Of a stretch of DNA of 39,776 bases, positions 1 to 10,200 are shown in pieces; position 1 is the first letter of the stretch, and the number at the start of each line of letters is the position of its first letter. A model generated the notes under the pieces. That model made no database searches. It was not told the origin of the DNA and saw nothing but the letters and a program-made list of their open reading frames with translations. The stretch comes from Verrucomicrobiia bacterium (lineage in GTDB: Bacteria; Verrucomicrobiota; Verrucomicrobiia; Verrucomicrobiales; Akkermansiaceae). The position numbers were made by a program, and so were the translations under genes. The DNA is taken from assembly GCA_030431475.1 (NCBI GenBank), contig JAUIJD010000040.1, forward strand, positions 1 through 39,776, given 5' to 3'.

Positions 1-76
1 ATTTGAAATCCAGTTCTCCTTCACCCAACGGGTGAACCAGTGATTGGCTCGCTCTCCCATTCAAACGCCGCAAACA

Positions 77-92
77 TAGGCACTTGCGCCTA
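77..92 (-). terminator. weak candidate terminator after GH127 gene
   Basis: The 123 bases before the GH127 stop codon hold no gene. A 5-bp inverted repeat (TAGGC / GCCTA, 6-base loop) followed on the minus strand by TGTTT is the only terminator-like element. The stem is short and the T-tract poor, so this is a weak call. A second perfect 7-bp inverted repeat lies at 20-36 but has no T-tract on either strand. Confidence 0.25.
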
Positions 93-123
93 CCATCCTC
101 AATCCCAACTGCGGATTAGAGGA

Positions 124-2190
124 TCAATGGCGGTGGCGTCCCAGCCACGGGAAACTGGTGATGCGAAGCGTGGTGGCACCGTAGGGGATGAGGGTGATCT
201 CCTCTTCCTCGGCATCCTCAGGCGTCACCGCCGGACTATGGGGGGGCAGGGCGGCGCTGTGGCGGTTCATGGTCCAGTAGGGCAGACGGATGCCACGAGT
301 GGTCATCCGCACCGGGGCATCCTCCGGGGTCCACGGATTGTTCGGGACCTCGTCGGAGAAGCTGACCTTGATGTGCTTTCCGGGGTGTTCGACGACCTCC
401 GCGGGCAGCCCGTAGTTCCACGCGGCGGCGGGGTGCACCTCAAGATGACCGCGGCCGGGGCCGGTGGGGGCCACGCCTCCGGGGCGGTCGCCCGCGATCC
501 TGCGGGGCTCTCCCTTCACTGCCATGGCGTACACCAGCGGGCCGCGTTCGATGGCCCGGCTGTTGGCGAACCAGCGGCTGGTCCGGAGCGGCATCCGCAG
601 TCGCAGCCGGATCTCGTCGCCATCCTTCCACTCCCGCTCGAGGCGGTGCATGGTGCCCGGCTCGGGGGTCCCGTCGTCTTCGCCGTTGATCGCGAGTTCG
701 GCCCGCGGCGCCCAGGCCGGAACCCGCAGGTGAAGCGGAAAGGTGACGGGACCGTCGGTCTTCACGGAAATGACCACCGTTTCCCGGAAGGGATAGTCGC
801 CGGTCTGGCTGAGGGTGACGGTGCGGTCACCGGCGACCTCGGCGGTGACGGTCGACGGGGCGTAGGCGACGGCCGCGAGCCCTTCGTCCTTTGACGCCAT
901 CCACAGGTGCTGGGCGAACTTCGGCCAGCCTTGGTGCAGATTGCAGGTGCAGCACGGGTAGCCCTGGAGCAGCCCGAAGACGTTGCGATCTCCTCCGTCA
1001 TTCAGGAAGTCACGGTCACCGAGGTCGATGAGCACCTGGTTGGTCTGCTGGAAGTACTGTCGGGTGTGGTGGTCGTCGCTGCACTGCGTCGGCAGCGCGT
1101 TGAAGGCGATCCGTTCGAGCCGGTCGCCGTGAGCCGGGTTGCCGGTGATCTCGAACATCTTCTCCAGCGAGAACATCATCTCGACCGCCGAACAGAGCTC
1201 CGAACCGCGGTCGGGGGCGTCCCCGTGCATGCCCTCGTCGCCGCCGTAGAGGCCGTGCGGCTGGCCGTGGAAGGTTCGGATGTCGGCGAAGGCGTTCTCG
1301 GTGGCATCGAGGTGGCGCTGCGCCCGGTCCTGCTGCCAGCGGATGGTCGGTGTCTTCATCATCTGCGCGAGGTTCACGCAGTGCAGGGCGGGGCGGTTCT
1401 GGTCGGCCCGGACCTGGACGTGGTTCTGCGGGCCGGGCGAGAACCAGTCGCTCACCGGCACGGTCTGTTGGTGGATGAGATCGCCGAGCTCGAGCAGGAA
1501 CTTGTCGCCGGTGATGTTGTAGAGCCAGAGGACGACCATCAGGTTGTCACCACCACGCTGGGCGGCCCACCACGAGCCGCTGTCCGGATTGTTCGGATCG
1601 TGGAGCGGGCGCTGCGGCAGCTCTTTGAGTTGATATCTGAAATAGCGGGTCAGGCAATCGATCACGCGCTCGTCGCCGGTGGCCATGTAGTGCTGCTGGA
1701 GGATCTTGAGCATCACCATCCGCGGCCACCAGTCGTCGGGCTTGTGGACCTGCGCGCCCTGCGGGGCGGGGCGGGTGCGATCCTCGTCCCTGGTTTCGTA
1801 GGGCCCGATCTGGCCGTTGTCGCGCTGGTTCGCGAGGGTCCACTCGATCCATGGCTTCGTCTTCTCGAGAAGCGTGTCGTTCTCCAGAAGACGGGCGAGC
1901 GGATAGAGGCCGTCGATCCAGTAGGGGCCGCGCTCCCAGGTGTCGCCGTCGCCGCCGAGCCACGCGTTCCGCTCGCCGCAGACCTCCGGGTACCACTCGT
2001 CGAGGTGCCCGCTCATGCCGGCGGCCATGCGTTCGAGTTCGTCTCGCAGCCAGCCTTCGGGGCGGATGCTGCCGAGGGGGAGCTCGGTGTAGGGCTTGTC
2101 GGCGAGCGGAGCGCGATTGAAGACGGGGCCGGGGGATTGCGCGGCAACGGTCAGCGTGGTGGCGGCGAGCAGGGAGACGGTGCGTTTCAT
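124..2190 (-). CDS. secreted GH127/DUF1680-type beta-L-arabinofuranosidase
   Basis: 688-aa predicted periplasmic or secreted glycoside hydrolase of the GH127/GH146 (DUF1680) superfamily, whose characterised members release beta-L-arabinofuranose. The ATG at 2190 gives the signal peptide MKRTVSLLAATTLTVAAQ; the frame is open 12 codons further but that extension lies inside the upstream gene. The cysteine/zinc site of the family is visible: Glu331 and Cys333 in SELC, and Cys413-Cys414 in YPCCTC; Glu319 in GGDEG is a candidate acid/base. The helical barrel occupies roughly residues 40-430 and beta-sandwich domains follow. Its ATG overlaps the stop of the upstream sulfatase (ATGA), so it is the last gene of a translationally coupled four-gene operon. 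The substrate is inferred; related DUF1680 proteins are largely uncharacterised. Confidence 0.88.
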   Translation of the reverse strand: MKRTVSLLAATTLTVAAQSPGPVFNRAPLADKPYTELPLGSIRPEGWLRDELERMAAGMSGHLDEWYPEVCGERNAWLGGDGDTWERGPYWIDGLYPLARLLENDTLLEKTKPWIEWTLANQRDNGQIGPYETRDEDRTRPAPQGAQVHKPDDWWPRMVMLKILQQHYMATGDERVIDCLTRYFRYQLKELPQRPLHDPNNPDSGSWWAAQRGGDNLMVVLWLYNITGDKFLLELGDLIHQQTVPVSDWFSPGPQNHVQVRADQNRPALHCVNLAQMMKTPTIRWQQDRAQRHLDATENAFADIRTFHGQPHGLYGGDEGMHGDAPDRGSELCSAVEMMFSLEKMFEITGNPAHGDRLERIAFNALPTQCSDDHHTRQYFQQTNQVLIDLGDRDFLNDGGDRNVFGLLQGYPCCTCNLHQGWPKFAQHLWMASKDEGLAAVAYAPSTVTAEVAGDRTVTLSQTGDYPFRETVVISVKTDGPVTFPLHLRVPAWAPRAELAINGEDDGTPEPGTMHRLEREWKDGDEIRLRLRMPLRTSRWFANSRAIERGPLVYAMAVKGEPRRIAGDRPGGVAPTGPGRGHLEVHPAAAWNYGLPAEVVEHPGKHIKVSFSDEVPNNPWTPEDAPVRMTTRGIRLPYWTMNRHSAALPPHSPAVTPEDAEEEEITLIPYGATTLRITSFPWLGRHRH

Positions 2191-3560
2191 GGTTCTTCGG
2201 GAAGTTTCCACTCGGGAGGTGGCCATTCGGCGGGTTTCGGGAGTAGGGACTTCGTGGCGGGCCCTTTCATCGAGGAAAATCGCGCGCTCTGCGCCCGGAG
2301 GTGAGCCATCTGATCGGGGTGCTCCGTCGCGAGGTCGCGTCGCTCGCGCGGATCTTCCGCGAGGTTGAAGAGCTCGTCACCCTTGAGCTTCCAGCGGCCG
2401 GAGACGACGGTTTCGGCGTCCAGGATCAGGGTGCGGTCGGGGGGCGCGGCCTGGCCCTTGAGCATCGGGAGCAGATCGATGCCGTCGACCTCCCCCGGGG
2501 CCGCGACGCCGGCAGCGGCCGCGAAGGTGGGCAGCAGGTCGATGTAGGCGGTGGGCTCGGAGTAGCGGCGTCCGCCCTCGAGCTTCGACGGCCAGCGCAG
2601 CAGGGCGACCACCCGGGTGCCGCCCTCCCAGGTGGTGAACTTGGTACCGCGCAGCGGTTCGTTGCTGCCTCCGTGACGCGGGTCCGCGCCGTTGTCGCTG
2701 TGGAAGACGAGGAGGGTGTTGGCAGCCTTGCCGGAAGCGGCGAGCGCATCGGTCACGCGGCCGATGTTCCGATCCATCGCCCTGGTCATGGCGGCGAAGG
2801 TCTGCCGGACGGTGTTGCCCTTGCCGCGCTCGCCGTAGTCGGGAGCGCGTTCGCGCTTCGCCAGGTCCTTGTCGGTATTCGGCGCGCGCGGTCCATCGGG
2901 ATCGAAATCGAGCGCCGCGAGGTCGGCAGCGGTCGCCTGGATGGGAGAGTGCGGGGCATTGAAGCAGAGCAGGAGATAGAAGGGGCCGTCGGTTTGCTGG
3001 ATGAAGCGGGCGGCTTCCCTCCCCAGAAGATCCGTGGAGTAGCCCTCTTCCCGTACCGCGTCATGATCGCGGTGCCAGTCGAGCTGGCCGAAGCGGTGGC
3101 GGCTGAAGTAATCGATCGCCCCGTTGTAGTGGCCGTAGAAGGTGGTGAACCCGTGGCGGAGGGGGTGGAACTTGTCCGAGGCGAGACCGAGGTGCCACTT
3201 TCCGAGCAGGGCCCGATCGTCGTATCCGGCCTCCGCGAGCATCTCCGGCACGGTGGTTTCCCGGGGCGGCAGGCCGTGGCGCGAGGCGGGATTGCAGACA
3301 CCCTTCCAGATGCCGAAGCGGAACGGATAGCGGCCGGTGAGGGCCCCGGCGCGGGTGGGCGAGCAGATGGGCGTGACGTAGAAGCGGTCGAGGACCACCG
3401 ACTCACCCGCCAGCCGGTCGAGGTGCGGCGTGGGGATCCCGCTGTCGTGAAAGCCGACATCGTTCCAGCCGAGGTCGTCGGCGATGATATGCACGATGTT
3501 CGGCGGTTCCGCCGCCGCGGGAGGCGCCGCCAGGATCGCGCAAAGGAGAAGGACTTTCAT
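2187..3560 (-). CDS. secreted S1 family sulfatase (arylsulfatase B-like)
   Basis: 457-aa formylglycine-dependent sulfatase (Pfam PF00884 type) predicted to remove sulfate esters from a glycan outside the cytoplasm. The ATG at 3560 starts a clear signal peptide ending PPAAA before EPPNIV. The metal-binding ADD is at residues 27-29 and the active-site signature CSPTR at 66-70, where Cys66 would be oxidised to formylglycine; GKWHLG and HSDNGAD follow. Length is normal for the family. Both ends overlap neighbours by ATGA: the start overlaps the preceding sulfatase's stop and the stop overlaps the GH127 start. The overall pattern resembles N-acetylgalactosamine-4-sulfatase/arylsulfatase B relatives, but the sulfated sugar cannot be read from sequence alone. 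Confidence 0.92.
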   Translation of the reverse strand: MKVLLLCAILAAPPAAAEPPNIVHIIADDLGWNDVGFHDSGIPTPHLDRLAGESVVLDRFYVTPICSPTRAGALTGRYPFRFGIWKGVCNPASRHGLPPRETTVPEMLAEAGYDDRALLGKWHLGLASDKFHPLRHGFTTFYGHYNGAIDYFSRHRFGQLDWHRDHDAVREEGYSTDLLGREAARFIQQTDGPFYLLLCFNAPHSPIQATAADLAALDFDPDGPRAPNTDKDLAKRERAPDYGERGKGNTVRQTFAAMTRAMDRNIGRVTDALAASGKAANTLLVFHSDNGADPRHGGSNEPLRGTKFTTWEGGTRVVALLRWPSKLEGGRRYSEPTAYIDLLPTFAAAAGVAAPGEVDGIDLLPMLKGQAAPPDRTLILDAETVVSGRWKLKGDELFNLAEDPRERRDLATEHPDQMAHLRAQSARFSSMKGPATKSLLPKPAEWPPPEWKLPEEP

Positions 3561-4942
3561 CGCTGGCCGGCCTTGGGAAAGTGCTCGGGGCTCCAGGTCT
3601 CGCGTCGATCGAGCGGACGGGGCTTCCCGAAGATCTCCCCGCCATCCCCCTGGGCTTCCCTCCACCTGGAAAGTGCTTCCTTCATCGCTTCGAGGCGCCC
3701 GGCGTGGGCCGGGTCGTCGGCGAGGTTGTGTCTTTCCCAGCGATCTTCGGCGACGTGATAGAGCTCCCACTCCGGGCTGCGGTAGTAGTCGTCGAGGATG
3801 GCCTTGGCGGTCTCATCGTTCGAGGCCAGCTCGGCCCACTCCCCCCAGTAGGCGCCGGCGCCATCCTTGCGCAGGAGGTCGGAGTGCGAGGTGAAGGCGA
3901 GGTCGGGGCGCAGGTTGTGGATGAGCTTCCAGCCGCCTTCGCGTATCGCACGAGAGGGATAGACGTTCATGTCCCGGTCGCCGGAATGAGTGGTGAAAAT
4001 CCGGTCGCGGTGCGTGTCGGCATCGCCGGTGAGCACGGGGAGAAAACTCCGGCCGTCGAGGTCGTCGGGGACATTGCCGCCGCCGGCCTCGACCAGCGTG
4101 GGCAGCAGGTCGATCCAGCTCACCATCGCGTTCGTGGAGCGTCCGCCCTCGATCATCCCGGGCCACGCCGCGACCATCGGGACACGGGTGCCGTAGTCGT
4201 AGAGCGTCCACTTTCCGAAGGGCCACTGAGCGCCATGGTCGCTGGTGTGAAGAAACAGGACATCGTCGCCGAGGTGCTTGGCGGCAAGTTGCCGGAGTTC
4301 GCCCAGCAGCCGGTCGAGATCCCTGATCTCCTGATAGTAGCGGGCACGGTGGGAGCGGGTGGCGGGGGTGTCGAGGTGATGGGGCGGCAGATCGACCTTG
4401 GCGGGATCGAAGCGGGTGCCCTTCGGCCACGGCACATGGGGATTGCTGGTGCCGACGAAGAGGCAGAGAGGTTTGTCGGAGTCGCGGCCGGCAAGGAACC
4501 CGCCGACGGTGCGGGCGAGCACCTGGGGGGTGGCCTTCGGATCGACGTGATCGAAACCGTGGCGCGTCACCGGGCGGCCCTTGCCGTGGGCGACCTTGCC
4601 GAAGGCGGCGGTCTCGTAGCCGGCGCGCTGGATGGACTCGACGAGGCTGGCGATGCCGGGGCGCGGTTGGCTGTGGTTGTCTTCCGCGCCGTTTCGGGCG
4701 GGCATGAGACCGGTGAGCATCGCCGCGCGGCTGGGCGCGCAGCTCGGGGAGGCGACGTAGGCGTGGTGGAAGACGATGCCGTCCGCCGCGAGCTGCTCGA
4801 GGTTGGGGGTCGGGATGTTGGCGTTGCCGTAGAGTGACGAATCGGCCTGCGAATGATCGTCGGAGAGATAGACGAGGAGATGAGGCTTCGCTGCCGCGAC
4901 CGAGAGGCTGGCCAGGAAGAGGAGGGAACGGATCATCTTCAT
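3557..4942 (-). CDS. secreted S1 sulfatase, N-sulfoglucosamine sulfohydrolase-like
   Basis: 461-aa sulfatase with signal peptide MKMIRSLLFLASLSVAAA. The chosen ATG at 4942 shares one base with the TGA of the upstream sulfatase (TGATG); a second in-frame ATG two codons later is possible. The metal-ligand pair is SDD (27-29) and the formylglycine motif is CAPSR (68-72). Later motifs are FGKVAHG and HTSDHGAQ. The compact early spacing and the HGAQWPFGKW segment resemble the heparan N-sulfatase (SGSH) branch of S1, which in environmental bacteria includes many enzymes of unknown O-sulfate specificity. Second gene of operon B. Confidence 0.92.
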   Translation of the reverse strand: MKMIRSLLFLASLSVAAAKPHLLVYLSDDHSQADSSLYGNANIPTPNLEQLAADGIVFHHAYVASPSCAPSRAAMLTGLMPARNGAEDNHSQPRPGIASLVESIQRAGYETAAFGKVAHGKGRPVTRHGFDHVDPKATPQVLARTVGGFLAGRDSDKPLCLFVGTSNPHVPWPKGTRFDPAKVDLPPHHLDTPATRSHRARYYQEIRDLDRLLGELRQLAAKHLGDDVLFLHTSDHGAQWPFGKWTLYDYGTRVPMVAAWPGMIEGGRSTNAMVSWIDLLPTLVEAGGGNVPDDLDGRSFLPVLTGDADTHRDRIFTTHSGDRDMNVYPSRAIREGGWKLIHNLRPDLAFTSHSDLLRKDGAGAYWGEWAELASNDETAKAILDDYYRSPEWELYHVAEDRWERHNLADDPAHAGRLEAMKEALSRWREAQGDGGEIFGKPRPLDRRETWSPEHFPKAGQR

Positions 4943-6534
4943 CAGCGGTTGGCTTTCATGCTCTCCATGACCTTGTTCCAGGGCTCGACGCCGACGCGCC
5001 TGGCCCAGTCTTCCCAGAGTGTGCGGAGCGCGGCGGCTTTCCCGGGTTCCTTGTCGGCGAGGTTCTTGGTTTCCGAACGGTCCTCGGCGAGATGATAGAG
5101 TTGCCAGTCCCGGCCGCGGCTGGCGACGAGCTTCCAGTCGCCTTCCAGCACCGCGCGGTTTCCTTCGTGTTCCCAGAACAGCGTCCGGGGCCCGATCCCC
5201 CCTCCGCGGATCACGGGCGCCAGCGACTTGCCTTCCACGCTTCCGGCCTCGGCATCGCCGAGTTCGGCGAAGGTCGGGAGGATGTCGATGATATGGGAGG
5301 TCTGGTGGGTGATGCTTCCGGGCATCGGGCGGGTCTCCACCTCCGGGCCGGCCCAGATGATGGCCGGCGAGGCGATGCCGCCTTCGTGGACTTCGCGCTT
5401 GTAGCGCTTGAAGGGGGTGTTGGCGACGTTGGCCCACCCCTGGCCCAGCGACGACGTCCACCCGCCCTTTCGACCCCACTCCTCGTAGTTCGAGGGGTTC
5501 GCCTTGTGGCCGTCGATGCCGAACATTCCCGTCTCCTTGGTCGAGCCGTTGTCGGAGATGAAGACGATCAGCGTGTGGTCGAGCACGTCGCGCTCGCGAA
5601 GGTGATCGACGAGGCGGCCGATGTTCTGGTCAAGCCGGTCGATGATCGCGCAGTAGAGCGCGAACTTCAGATCGAGCTCGTCCTTCACTTCGTCGCTGAA
5701 GCCGTCCCACTCGGGTGAGTCGCGCCGGGTGATCCGGGTATCGTCGGGAACCAGCCCGGCGGCCTTGAGTGCCTTGAGTCGCTGTTGGCGGAAGGGAGCC
5801 CAGCCCTTCTCCTTGAAGCGTCCACGGTACTTGGCGGTGCCCTCGGGTTTCGCGTGGAGGGGGAAGTGAGGGGCGTTGTGGGCGACGTATCCGAAGAAAG
5901 GCTGGTCGGGATGGTTCTCCAGATGCTCGTCGATGAAGTGGATGGCGTAGTCGGTGTAGATGTCGGTGGTGTAGAACTCGCGGTCCGGATGGAGGGGGTT
6001 GTGCGGAGCCTCACCGGCCGGGAGGATGATCTTGTCGTCCAGATAGATGTCGGTGCGAGGGATGACGGTGTAGTAGGAGTCGACGTATCCGCGGGAGCCG
6101 AAGAAGCGATCGAAGCCGCGGGCATCCGGCGATCCGGAGTCGTTCCAGCCGAGGTGCCACTTCCCGGACATGAACGTGTGGTAGCCCGCCTCGCCGAGGA
6201 CCTCGGGAAGGGTGGGGACCCCGGCTCTCAGGCCGGTCGAATAGGAAGGGAAGTCCGTCTTTCCCAGCATGTGGCCGACTCCGGCCTGATGGGCGTAGAC
6301 GCCGGTGAGCAGGGCGGCCCGCGACGGGCAGCAGCGTCCGGTGTTGTGGAACCGCGAGAACCGGAGTCCTTCGTTGGCGAGCTGATCAAGCCGTGGGGTG
6401 TCGATTCCCGAGCCGTAGCAGCCGAGGTCGGAGTAGCCCATGTCATCGGCAAGGATGAGGATCAGGTTGGGCGGCTTCGCGATCGCGGATGGGGCGATGA
6501 GCGCGCCGAGGAAGAGCAGGAGCGGGAGTTTCAC
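4942..6534 (-). CDS. secreted S1 family arylsulfatase, first gene of operon B
   Basis: 530-aa arylsulfatase. I chose the GTG at 6534 because it begins directly at the signal peptide (MKLPLLLFLGALIAPSAIA); a TTG at 6558 would add eight residues and weaken it. The metal site LADD (28-31) and signature CCPSR (68-72, Cys68 the formylglycine precursor) are intact, followed by SGKWHLG and ISDNGS. The family is the common arylsulfatase A-type group. It opens operon B: its stop overlaps the next sulfatase start by one base, and its own start lies 88 nt downstream of the preceding 219-aa gene. That gap carries one of the shared AACR-N14-GAAAT boxes, so a promoter there is likely. Confidence 0.92.
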   Translation of the reverse strand: MKLPLLLFLGALIAPSAIAKPPNLILILADDMGYSDLGCYGSGIDTPRLDQLANEGLRFSRFHNTGRCCPSRAALLTGVYAHQAGVGHMLGKTDFPSYSTGLRAGVPTLPEVLGEAGYHTFMSGKWHLGWNDSGSPDARGFDRFFGSRGYVDSYYTVIPRTDIYLDDKIILPAGEAPHNPLHPDREFYTTDIYTDYAIHFIDEHLENHPDQPFFGYVAHNAPHFPLHAKPEGTAKYRGRFKEKGWAPFRQQRLKALKAAGLVPDDTRITRRDSPEWDGFSDEVKDELDLKFALYCAIIDRLDQNIGRLVDHLRERDVLDHTLIVFISDNGSTKETGMFGIDGHKANPSNYEEWGRKGGWTSSLGQGWANVANTPFKRYKREVHEGGIASPAIIWAGPEVETRPMPGSITHQTSHIIDILPTFAELGDAEAGSVEGKSLAPVIRGGGIGPRTLFWEHEGNRAVLEGDWKLVASRGRDWQLYHLAEDRSETKNLADKEPGKAAALRTLWEDWARRVGVEPWNKVMESMKANR

Positions 6535-6587
6535 GGTGAAGCCGGGATGGGGGAGCAATGAGGCACTACGCCGCGCTCCAACATTCC

Positions 6588-6610
6588 ATTTCGCACCCGC
6601 TCGGGGTGTT
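6588..6610 (-). promoter_or_regulatory. shared AACA-N14-GAAAT box upstream of operon B
   Basis: On the minus strand AACA (6610-6607) is followed after 14 bases by GAAAT (6592-6588), 54 nt before the GTG of the first operon B sulfatase. It is the same two-part element found before six other transcription units here, except that the fourth base is A rather than G. The spacing resembles a promoter with ECF-like -35 and -10 elements; this reading is inference. Confidence 0.5.
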
Positions 6611-6622
6611 GCCGCCCCGCAA

Positions 6623-7282
6623 CTACAGGAAGTCCCGGATCGTATGCATCCTGACCCGGCCCTTGCCCGCGCCGTTGTAGAGGAACACCAATCCCCGGGT
6701 CTTCTCCCTCAGGGGCCAGTTGCTCGAGAAGAAGGGACGCCACTTTTCCCGGGGGCGGATGTAGAGGCTGGCATGGCAGAGTTCGGGTCCCTTGTCCGCC
6801 TTGGGTTTGATCACGACCTCGTCGGCGGGTTTCAATCCGAACTTCACGCCGCCGACTTCCCCGGCGATCTCCTGTCGTGCCAGATTGAGGAAGTAGATCT
6901 CGCCGTCCCCGAAGTGCTTCGGGCCGTCCTTGAGGCTGACGACGTGGAAGCCGTCCTCGTTGCGCTTGCCCTTTCGCAACAGGATCAGGATCTGGCGGCC
7001 GGTGCCGGTGGACTCCGCTTCTCCCCAGGTTTCGAAGCCGCGCTCGCCATCGGCTCCCTGCATCCGGCGGCCGAAACGCCACGTGGCCTGGCTCGGAACG
7101 GACACGGGGTCGGAGAGGCGGTTCGACGGCGGATCGACCTCGACGACGCTGTCGCCGACCTGAAGCTCGATCGGACCGGCGTCCTTGACGCGGGGAAAGG
7201 CAAGCAAGCGGAGGTCGGTCTGCTGCGCCTGCTGGGCCGGGGCCGAGGCAGTGAGGAGGAGAAGGAACGCGAGAGTCTTCAT
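6623..7282 (-). CDS. hypothetical secreted protein, partner of the giant pseudopilin
   Basis: 219-aa protein of unknown function. The ATG at 7282 yields a signal peptide (MKTLAFLLLLTASAPAQ) with cleavage near AQQAQQ; the open frame upstream lies inside the neighbouring gene and lacks signal features. No catalytic motif is recognised; the body alternates short beta-strand-like stretches with charged turns. It starts 11 nt after the stop of the 1214-aa PilX-like protein and is surely cotranscribed with it, so the two probably work together in an envelope or export function. No strong terminator separates it from operon B, so readthrough into the sulfatases is possible. Confidence 0.8.
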   Translation of the reverse strand: MKTLAFLLLLTASAPAQQAQQTDLRLLAFPRVKDAGPIELQVGDSVVEVDPPSNRLSDPVSVPSQATWRFGRRMQGADGERGFETWGEAESTGTGRQILILLRKGKRNEDGFHVVSLKDGPKHFGDGEIYFLNLARQEIAGEVGGVKFGLKPADEVVIKPKADKGPELCHASLYIRPREKWRPFFSSNWPLREKTRGLVFLYNGAGKGRVRMHTIRDFL

Positions 7283-7293
7283 GGGTGGACGGA

Positions 7294-10200
7294 TCAGATC
7301 TCGGAGGCCTGCAGGTAGCGGAAGCTGACGATCCGGAAGCTGCGGCCGAACCGTTCGTTGACGTCGGACGTCAGTTCGGACTGCTTGAGATGGGGAGCGT
7401 CCGACGGATCCGCATACTCGGGGAAGCGCTGGACCACCGCTTCGCACCAGGCGCGCGCCTCGACATCGCCCGAGGCATCCAGCGAGTCGCCGTAGGTGCG
7501 GATCACGAAGGTGTCGCCCCGCGGGGTGAGCTGCGCGGACAGTCCACGGAGGAGGTCCGCCTGGTCGACGTAGGCCGCGCTGCCGTAGGCGACCGGTCCT
7601 TCAAGCGCCTCGGGGAATTCGGGACTCATGTCGGCGGTCTCCTGGTCGCCAAGGGTTCGGCGGTCGCTTCGATGACCGGCGTTGATCGGAACGTCCGGGT
7701 TGTCCAGCGCGGCCTGCAGCGCACCCTTGACCGCGAGGTCCTTGTTCGAGGCATCGAGCCGGCGGTTGACGAACTCGGACAGCGAGAGGAACGGGCCGCG
7801 CTTGCGGACCTCGTCCACCATGGCTTCGGCGAGCGCGTCGATTTCGTCGTCTCCGAGTTCCCGCCATCCGGTCCACTGGTCCGGCTCGGAAGGGTCGTCG
7901 GTCGAGCCGGTCCATGGTGCTCCATTGGGCAGCGTGAACGAGGAGACGGGAGCACCCTCGGCGACGCCGGTGTCCGGCTCCGATCCCGAAAGCGCGGACT
8001 CCGCTTCGAGGAAGGCGACGGGCTTCCCGCGCAGGCTGGAGAAGACGGCCCGCCAGGCATCGACGGAGGTGGAGTTGACGTTGAACGGGCCCTCGACGAG
8101 GAGGTGGGAGGAAAGTCGGTCGATTCCGTCGAAGTTGGCCTCGCCGCGGTCGAAGTAGGAGGACAGGGTCGACTCGCTGAGGTCGGCGACGTGGGGGAGG
8201 AAGCGGGAATTCAGCAAGCTCCCCTCGCCGAAGAAGAACTCGGAAGCGACCTGCTGGGCGGTTCCGCGGCGATCGCGTCCGAAGGCCTGGGAGCGGGAGT
8301 CCGTGACCGATGAGAAGAAGTATTCGTCCCACAGCGCCTTGTTCGCGAGGTAGGAGTGATCGGCGAAATGTTCACGCGTGGGCCGGCGGGTGTCCTCGGT
8401 GTAGTAGGCGAGCCACGTTCCAAAGGCGGCGTCCGGGGCGAGGTGCGGGTGGGCGTAGGAGTTGCCGATGGCCTGCACGGTGTGCGGAAGCAGTCCTCCC
8501 TGCCCGCTTGCCGTGGTTTCCTGGAAGTTGTTGGAGGTTTGCGACGCCCCCGGACCGAGGTAGGCGTCGGCGAGACTGTAGCCTCCGAGTTGGGCATGGC
8601 TCAGCGCGGCGATCGAGATCGGAGGCGCGACCGGCACCTCCTGTTGGACGATGTGGGTGGCCCCGGACTCGGCGGTGTAGCCGCCGCCGAAGTAGCCGTT
8701 GTTCGAGCGGTCGATGCTGACATTCGCCTCGAAGGCGGAGTTCACGTCCTCGACCCACCAGTTCCAGCCGTGCTGGTAGAGGCCGTCCCGGTCGTCGCGG
8801 TCGATCATCACCCGTCCGGTGACCGGACTCGAGTGAAGGAAGGGGCGGGAAGGAAACCGCCGGCCCGCGTAGGCGCCGAAGTTGTCATCTTCGGCGGTTT
8901 CGCAGCCCGCCGCGAGGTTCACGAGAAGGAACGGAACCGGACCGGACAGGATCTCACGACCCGCCTTCGCCTCGTATTCGATCGAGCTGCTGCCGTCGGG
9001 CATGCCGAGCTCCATCACCCGCCGGTTGAAATCGCTCTTCGCGCCGGACATGCGGCTGATGAGCTGGAAATGCCGTGCCATCCAGTTCTTCGCACCACCC
9101 GCGCTCGACTGTCGATTGAAGAACTGGAGGGCGCTGCCGTTGGCGAGATCGACGGTCTCGATCGGTTCGATCCGGAACGAGATGCGATCGCCCGAGCTGA
9201 AGGTGAGGGCGCCATCGTTCCCTCCGTTGGGAGGCTCGATGTGCTGGGCGTTCTGGCTGCGGTCCGAGCGCTTGAGCTGGATGAAGGTCTCGGGGTTCCA
9301 GCCCGGCTGCACCTCGAGTTCGTTCTTGTAGGTGTCCGAGTTCCGAAGCTCGTCGAGGCTGTGGTTGGCCAGTGAGAAGACCCGGACCTGTCCCGGCTCG
9401 AAGACCACGGGACGGCTGCCGGAGAAGAAGACCGTGAAGCCGGTGTCCCGGTCGCCGGTGGCGGCGCCGTTCGACAGCCATGCGAGGGAGGTCGGGGTGC
9501 TGGAGGTGTAACCGTCGCCCTCCTTGGTCCAGCGGATGGCCATGGGCAGGTTGAAGAAGCGGAACTGGGTGGCGGTCGAAGCCCCCAGGTTCATGGCGAG
9601 CGGGACGTTGTAGGGATTCCAGAGGGTGATGGCAGGGCTGATCCCGATGTTGAGCTTGTGGGTGTCCCGGTTGCCGGGGTTGTTGCGTTTCTCCTGCGAC
9701 GTCCGGGGCTCGGCGATCATGCTCAGGAGGAACTGCACCTTGATGGGGACGGGGAGGCGGTAGAGGTTGGTGTAGCCGCGGAGGAACTCCTCTCCTCCGC
9801 GATTGAAGTCGAGGTTCTTGATCTGCATGCCCCGGCGAAGCTCCCGGGAAGAGAAGGCGACCTCGTCGCGGTAGAGCTGGTAATAGGCCGCGAGGTCCTG
9901 AATCGGGACCCGGTCGTCGTTGCGGCCGAAGCGGTAGAGCATGAACGAGTCGTCGGTTTCCCGCTGATCGATGGGACGGCTCAAGAGCCCGCTGAGGTCG
10001 CGCTTGAGTCCTCCCTCACGGACGTCGCAGAGCAGGCCGATTGAGTGGGGCGTGAGGTCGTGGAAGGACTGCCTGGCGAGCGTGCCGTCGACCTCGTCGA
10101 GAAGCCCGAGGGTTTCGCGCGTGCTGGCGAGGGAAAGGGCGCCCGATGGATCCAGCTCGGAAAAGGCGTCGACAACCTGGATGCCCGCGTTGCCCGGCGC

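Noticed and set aside
20-36. Perfect 7-bp inverted repeat TTCACCC/GGGTGAA at the left edge
   Set aside because: No T-tract on either strand and no gene next to it that it could serve; could be an operator but nothing supports that.
3557-5479. A 640-aa version of the second operon B sulfatase starting at 5479
   Set aside because: The first 179 codons overlap the upstream sulfatase out of frame; the ATG at 4942 has the signal peptide and the TGATG junction.
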